Made by a program: the position numbers and the translations under genes
Part shown: positions 4,287 to 6,887 of the stretch, in pieces
How the letters are laid out: each line of letters opens with the position of its first letter
Position numbering within the stretch: position 1 is the stretch's first letter
Assembly (NCBI GenBank): GCA_003647375.1
Contig: QMMS01000236.1
Span: forward strand, 1-6,887
Direction: 5' to 3'
DNA from: Deltaproteobacteria bacterium
GTDB lineage: Bacteria > Desulfobacterota > Desulfobacteria > Desulfobacterales > B30-G6
DNA length: 6,887 nt
The notes under the pieces: model-generated
The model's database searches: none
Told to the model about the DNA's origin: nothing
The model's input: the letters and a program-made list of their open reading frames with translations, nothing else

Positions 4287-6146
4287 TTGATCACGAAAGG
4301 TAAAGGCCCAGCAAATCCGGTAACCGTTCTGAAGCATTATTTCGGGTTTGAACGTTTTTATGAAAAGCAGGAAGAAATCATTGACCACCTGATTTCCGGG
4401 CAGGATGCCTTTGTCCTTATGCCGACAGGCGGTGGAAAGTCGTTGTGCTATCAAATCCCGGCCATGATTCGGCCAGGCGTCGGGATCATTATTTCACCTT
4501 TGATTGCTTTGATGCAGGACCAGGTAGATGGTTTAAGGCAGTATGGAATCAAGGCCTATTATATCAATTCTACCTTGCATTCCGCCGAGATCCGAAACAT
4601 GGAAAAAAAGCTGATTTCCAATGAAATGGATCTTCTGTATGTCGCTCCTGAGCGTCTTTTTATGCCTGATTTTTTTCAGTGTTTGAAAAAATCAAAAATT
4701 TCCCTCTTTGCAATAGATGAAGCCCATTGTGTCTCTCAGTGGGGTCACGATTTCCGGCCTGAATACCTGCAACTTAACCTTCTACATGAAAATTTTCCCC
4801 ATGTGCCACGAATCGCTCTGACTGCTACTGCGGATAACGTTACCTGTAGAGACATCCTGTTAAAGCTTCATCTGGGAGATGCCCGACAATATGTATCCAG
4901 CTTTGACAGACCCAATATCAGGTATTCCGTGGTGATCAAGAAGAATGCAAAATCCCAGTTGGATCATTTTATAAATCAAGAACACCACGGCGATTCCGGT
5001 ATTGTTTACTGCCTTACCCGGAAAAAAGTGGAGGCAACGGCTGAGTGGCTTTCCAAAAAAGGATATAATGCCCTGCCGTATCATGCGGGGCTCGATGCTT
5101 CCGTTCGAATGAAGCACCAGAGGGCATTTCAGGAACAGGAAAGTGTCATCATGGTCGCTACCATTGCTTTTGGAATGGGGATAGACAAACCCAATGTCCG
5201 TTTTGTGGCCCATCTGGACATGCCCAAAAACATAGAAAGCTACTATCAGGAGACCGGTCGTGCGGGCCGTGATGGAGAAAAATCGAGCGCATGGCTGGCC
5301 TATGATCTTTCCGATATCGTCACAATCGGAAAAATACTTGAAAATTCAGAAGGTGATGAAGCGTTCAAACGCATACAATACCAGCGGCTTCAGGCCATGA
5401 TCGGGTATTGTGAGACAATAAACTGCCGGAGGCCTGTATTACTGAATTACTTTGGTGAGTCTTATGATAAAGCGTGCGGAAACTGCGATAACTGCATTGA
5501 AAAAGTCGAAAAATGGGATGGAACCATAGCCGTCCAGAAAGCCATGTCCTGTATTTATCGAACCGGGGAGCGGTTTGGTGTAAAATATCTTACGGATGTA
5601 CTGTTAGGAAAAGAAAACAAACGTATTAAAGGCTTCAGACACGATGGCGTATCAACTTTTGGTATCGGAAGAGAATTGAGCAGCCACGACTGGAAATCCG
5701 TTTATCGCCAGATTGTCGCAGCCGGCTATGCTGAAATTGACATGAAAGGCTATGGTGGGTTGTCTTTGACACAAAAGGGCAGAGCCATTCTGAAATCAAA
5801 AGAAACAATTTATCTGAGAAAAGAAGTCGCCAGGGCCAAAAAAACAACCCGGCGTGTTCATGAAAAGGCATCATCTGAATTACCCGATCTTGAATACGCA
5901 CATTCGTTGTTTGAGGAATTGAGACAGCTACGGTTAGACATCTCAAAAGAGAAAAAGGTGCCGCCCTATGTTATTTTTCATGACAGAACATTAAAGGAAA
6001 TTGCATCGAGACGACCTGTTTCCTTAAAAGAGATGGTTGGATTATATGGTGTTGGCGACATAAAGCTGAAAAAATTCGGACAGATGTTTGTCGATTTTAT
6101 GGTTCAGTATGCCAAGGAACATGGATCTGAAGATAAAATCACGTAA
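4287..6146 (+). CDS. recQ: ATP-dependent DNA helicase RecQ
   Basis: 3'-to-5' superfamily 2 helicase acting in recombinational repair and replication-fork processing. Numbering from TTG 4287 (619 residues; E. coli RecQ has about 610): Q-motif region FGFERFYEKQEEII (19-32), Walker A MPTGGGKS (45-52), motif Ia SPLIALMQDQ (70-79), DEAH box IDEAHCVSQWGHDFRP with the aromatic loop (143-158), motif III TATAD (179-183), motif V ATIAFGMGIDKP (291-302) and motif VI QETGRAGRDG (321-330). The zinc-binding cysteines are at 380, 397, 400 and 403, which to my recall are the E. coli numbers. RQC winged helix lies at about 410-510 and a C-terminal HRDC domain at about 538-613 (VPPYVIFHDRTL, GVGDIKLKKFG), so all domains are present. 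I prefer TTG 4287 over ATG 4161, because residues 1-38 of the longer form would be encoded by the mobile element. A membrane-protein gene follows after 11 bp. Confidence 0.95.
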   Translation: MITKGKGPANPVTVLKHYFGFERFYEKQEEIIDHLISGQDAFVLMPTGGGKSLCYQIPAMIRPGVGIIISPLIALMQDQVDGLRQYGIKAYYINSTLHSAEIRNMEKKLISNEMDLLYVAPERLFMPDFFQCLKKSKISLFAIDEAHCVSQWGHDFRPEYLQLNLLHENFPHVPRIALTATADNVTCRDILLKLHLGDARQYVSSFDRPNIRYSVVIKKNAKSQLDHFINQEHHGDSGIVYCLTRKKVEATAEWLSKKGYNALPYHAGLDASVRMKHQRAFQEQESVIMVATIAFGMGIDKPNVRFVAHLDMPKNIESYYQETGRAGRDGEKSSAWLAYDLSDIVTIGKILENSEGDEAFKRIQYQRLQAMIGYCETINCRRPVLLNYFGESYDKACGNCDNCIEKVEKWDGTIAVQKAMSCIYRTGERFGVKYLTDVLLGKENKRIKGFRHDGVSTFGIGRELSSHDWKSVYRQIVAAGYAEIDMKGYGGLSLTQKGRAILKSKETIYLRKEVARAKKTTRRVHEKASSELPDLEYAHSLFEELRQLRLDISKEKKVPPYVIFHDRTLKEIASRRPVSLKEMVGLYGVGDIKLKKFGQMFVDFMVQYAKEHGSEDKIT

Positions 6147-6157
6147 GGGCTGTATCG

Positions 6158-6887
6158 ATGAAAATTCACATTATTTTCATATCAATATTTATCTTGTTAA
6201 TGCTGACAATGCACGTCTGGTATGCATATCGAGATTATGGAAAGTGGCCCTGGCGATCAAAGAAGTTCTGGTTTGGTGAGGCCAAAATAGCGATTGTTTT
6301 TGTGGCCATTGTATCGGCGATATTTATTTTCGGAGGACGCTATAAGCATAATAGCTGGTTTTGGGAAACGCGTGCATTTTTTGCATGTGATTGGGGAATG
6401 TCGCCCGAAGACGTACTGAGAGTAGAAAACCTTACGGGACGACCATCCGGGACTGTGGCGCCACCGCAATTAAAACAATTTGGCGAACAGTTTCACACCA
6501 TGCATGCTGAAAAAAACCATTTATATCCCTTGACGCAACAAAAAGGAAGAAGTCCCAGGTCCTATTTTTTTTATGAAAATGATCTGATATCAGGTTGTAC
6601 CTATACATACTACCGGGATTTTTCAGATAAAGTCCTTGAACAAATTGCTCACGAAAGACGCAAGAATACGATTGAATATGGTGACCCTGTTTATAAAAAA
6701 AGTGGCGACATGCGGGTCCTGATCTGGGACTATAATGACAGGTCATACATTGGGTTCGTCATCACAGTTGATGAACACAATGAACAGATGATAAACCGTG
6801 AAATATTTATAGATAAAAACCTGGATATAGAAACACTAAAACTGTTTGCGGATCATTTTTTACACTTCCCGGATCAGACCAATATCC
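6158..6887 (+). CDS. Unrecognised two-helix membrane protein, partial (3' end outside window)
   Basis: An open frame runs from ATG 6158 to the window edge: 243 complete codons with no stop, so the gene is cut by the window, not broken. AAGGG (6145-6149), overlapping the recQ stop, lies 8 nt before the ATG; the 11-bp gap to recQ implies co-transcription and probable translational coupling. Residues about 4-22 (IIFISIFILLMLTMHVWYA) form a first hydrophobic helix and about 43-60 (KIAIVFVAIVSAIFIFGG) a second. The loop between them is short and basic/aromatic (RDYGKWPWRSKKFW), which predicts both termini outside the cytoplasm. The rest (from about 61) is soluble and mixed alpha/beta in look, with GMSPEDVLRVEN (80-91) and a run of aromatic residues (SYFFYEND, 134-141). 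I recognise no family. AT-rich codons resemble recQ more than the ABC-F gene. Confidence 0.8.
   Translation, partial: MKIHIIFISIFILLMLTMHVWYAYRDYGKWPWRSKKFWFGEAKIAIVFVAIVSAIFIFGGRYKHNSWFWETRAFFACDWGMSPEDVLRVENLTGRPSGTVAPPQLKQFGEQFHTMHAEKNHLYPLTQQKGRSPRSYFFYENDLISGCTYTYYRDFSDKVLEQIAHERRKNTIEYGDPVYKKSGDMRVLIWDYNDRSYIGFVITVDEHNEQMINREIFIDKNLDIETLKLFADHFLHFPDQTNI

Noticed and set aside
6432..6746. A 104-codon minus-strand frame near the window end
   Set aside because: It lies antisense to the unbroken plus-strand frame that has a Shine-Dalgarno and is coupled to recQ; no recognisable domain.
1..6887. CRISPR array, tRNA or rRNA genes, toxin-antitoxin or defence cluster
   Set aside because: No regularly spaced repeat series, no cloverleaf or rRNA-like sequence seen, and no gene set of that type; the only tandem repeat (1901-1960) has two promoter-like units.

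Overview
The window reads as ordinary chromosomal DNA of a Gram-negative anaerobe, with all recognisable genes on the + strand. My best guess is a Desulfobacterota (sulfate-reducer type) genome. The reasons are the mix of an AtuD-like acyl-CoA dehydrogenase, a YbiT-type ABC-F protein, a DUF4143-type ATPase remnant and a small MITE-like element, together with middling base composition. This assignment is an inference from gene flavour, not from a marker gene.

Layout. Positions 1-253 hold no protein gene of normal size. They carry a leader that looks like an attenuator: a sigma70-type promoter (53-81), a Shine-Dalgarno, a 27-codon ORF (130-213) that runs through a good intrinsic terminator (142-172), and a 9-codon ORF (228-257) whose stop overlaps the next start as ATGA. 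Next comes an ABC-F ATPase (254-1888) with a terminator at its end. Positions 1901-1960 are a striking tandem repeat: two promoter-like units, period 32 bp, each with the palindrome TGAAG-N4-CTTCA placed between its -35 and -10. Just after it lies a ~33-residue fragment of a DUF4143/AAA_14-type ATPase (about 1963-2061), and then a small SAM methyltransferase (2095-2664). An acyl-CoA dehydrogenase (2730-3881) follows after 65 bp and may share its transcript.

The stretch 3882-4286 has a near-consensus promoter (4050-4078) and then a 179-bp MITE-like element (4096-4274) with 21-bp terminal inverted repeats (one mismatch) flanked by TTA direct repeats. The element sits between that promoter and the ribosome binding site of recQ. 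The longest recQ frame starts inside the element at 4161, but the native start is very probably the TTG at 4287, giving a 619-residue RecQ. Eleven bases after recQ begins a two-helix membrane protein (6158 to the window edge) that is cut off by the window and that I do not recognise.

How the parts relate. These are mostly independent housekeeping or accessory genes: ribosome-associated ATPase, methyltransferase, acyl-CoA oxidation, DNA repair helicase. I see no defence island or multi-gene novel system. The parts most worth a second look are regulatory or structural: the ABC-F leader, the tandem promoter/operator beside a dead ATPase fragment, the MITE that rewrote the apparent 5' end of recQ, and the unknown membrane protein coupled to recQ.
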